Made by a program: the position numbers and the translations under genes | Shown here: piece by piece, positions 63,426-64,000 of the stretch | Layout of the letters: each line of letters begins with the position of its first letter | Numbering within the stretch: position 1 is the first letter of the stretch | From: JAEINY01 sp942490535 | GTDB taxonomy: Bacteria; Bacteroidota; Bacteroidia; Bacteroidales; Marinilabiliaceae | Direction: 5' to 3' | Assembly: GCA_942490535.1 (NCBI GenBank) | Contig: CALNXQ010000004.1 | Coordinates: 62,001-126,000, forward strand | Length of the DNA stretch: 64,000 nt | The notes under the pieces: generated by a model | What the model was told of the DNA's origin: nothing | Seen by the model: only the letters and a program-made list of their open reading frames with translations | Database searches by the model: none

Positions 63426-64000
63426 ATGGGAGTTATCGGATCTGTTTTAGGAGCAGCTTTGGGATGGTGGATGTTAGGGCCATTGGGAGTGATTATGGGA
63501 ATTGTGTTAGGTCACCTTGCAGAGGAGCAGACTTCATTTGTAAAGGAGACGGAGGATTCGCAAGGACGAAACTCCAGAAGTGGATTTTTGGCTTCCTTAT
63601 TGGTCCTCATTGCAGCAGTTATGAATGCCGATGGTAAGGTTGTTAGGGCTGAATTAGATTTTGTGAAGCGAAGTCTGGTTCATACTTTTGGTGAAGATAA
63701 AGCGCAGCAGGCCTTGTTGATGTTAAGAGATATTCTCAAGCAATCCATTCCGGTTGCAGAAGTTGTTCATCAAATTCGTGTGAATCTGGATTATTCGTCT
63801 CGTTTAGAGCTTTTGCATTTAATGTATGGAATTGCCCTAGCAGATCAGCACTTGTCAATTGATGAGATGAACTTAATTCGTTCGATCGGTAGTGGATTGG
63901 GGATATCAGAGTCCGATTTTTTGTCAATTCTGAATTTATTCAAGGATAATGTAGAAGGGGCATATCAGATTCTGGAGATTGAAGAAGCTGTGTCCGATGA
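63426..64000 (+). CDS. DjlA-like co-chaperone with TerB-like domain, N-terminal part
   Basis: The ATG at 63426 is 2 bp after the coaE stop and the frame is open to the window end (191 full codons). A glycine-rich hydrophobic segment (GSVLGAALGWWMLGPLGVIM, about 5-30) is followed by a TerB/DjlA-like helical region (about 55-165, VLIAAVMNADGKVVRAELDF and MYGIALADQHLSIDEMNLIR) and by AYQILEIEEAVSDE, which looks like the start of a DnaJ domain (typical AYQVLE..). A membrane-linked DnaK co-chaperone is inferred. The C-terminus lies beyond the window. Confidence 0.8.
   Translation, partial: MGVIGSVLGAALGWWMLGPLGVIMGIVLGHLAEEQTSFVKETEDSQGRNSRSGFLASLLVLIAAVMNADGKVVRAELDFVKRSLVHTFGEDKAQQALLMLRDILKQSIPVAEVVHQIRVNLDYSSRLELLHLMYGIALADQHLSIDEMNLIRSIGSGLGISESDFLSILNLFKDNVEGAYQILEIEEAVSD

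Overview
This window looks like a chromosomal segment of a Bacteroidota bacterium. Several signals support this: a SusC-like TonB-dependent receptor with STN and carboxypeptidase-like domains next to a DUF4249 lipoprotein; DUF349, DUF3276, DUF4293 and DUF3108 family genes; a fused FeoA-FeoB with a Cys-rich partner; a 314-residue NusB followed by DUF1573, yajC, ybbR-like and coaE; promoter-like TAnnTTTG elements; and weak or absent Shine-Dalgarno sequences. Carotenoid genes suggest a pigmented, probably aerobic or facultative free-living organism, perhaps in the Marinilabiliales/Bacteroidales group. That placement is inference and no rRNA is present to settle it.

Layout. 1-5900: the end of a tripartite RND efflux operon (TolC-like, adaptor, pump) followed by a small PII-like protein, a 48-residue ORF and a DUF2892 membrane protein. 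5920-9420: a 21-bp-period CCGG repeat array, two cupins, a secreted hypothetical, a VOC protein and an AraC-type regulator. 9700-14050: a sensor histidine kinase gene split by an IS66-family element with a perfect 8-bp target duplication. 14070-21670: an outer-membrane cluster (MG2/plug-like protein and DUF4249 lipoprotein on the minus strand; a secreted hypothetical, a TonB-dependent receptor and a small membrane protein on the plus strand), followed by an IS701-like element. 23260-25000: a GH9 glycosidase. 25530-30970: a two-component signalling block (PAS kinase, Rcp1-like receiver, hybrid kinase). 31020-32460: a broken DUF3108 gene and the carotenoid genes crtYcd and crtZ. 32550-35650: an SDR/DUF2867 protein, a lipid kinase and a thioredoxin-like lipoprotein.

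35885-49950 is mainly core metabolism and housekeeping: yidC, pyrG, a five-repeat DUF349 protein, trmD, an AddB-like nuclease, and sucA-sucB of the 2-oxoglutarate dehydrogenase complex. 49950-51165 is a 1.2-kb non-coding stretch with a second, duplicated 21-bp-period repeat array. 51166-59640 carries DUF4293, a nucleoside phosphorylase, a SirB1-like protein, pepD, feoAB with its Cys-rich partner, an unknown gene overlapping a thiamine-binding-like gene, and DUF3276. 60062-64000 is a compact operon nusB, DUF1573, yajC, ybbR-like, coaE and a DjlA-like gene that runs off the window.

I found no CRISPR array, phage, tRNA, rRNA or convincing defence island. The least explained items are the two 21-bp-period repeat arrays, the unknown genes at 17775, 5148/5498 and 58172, and the reversible-looking disruption of the sensor kinase.
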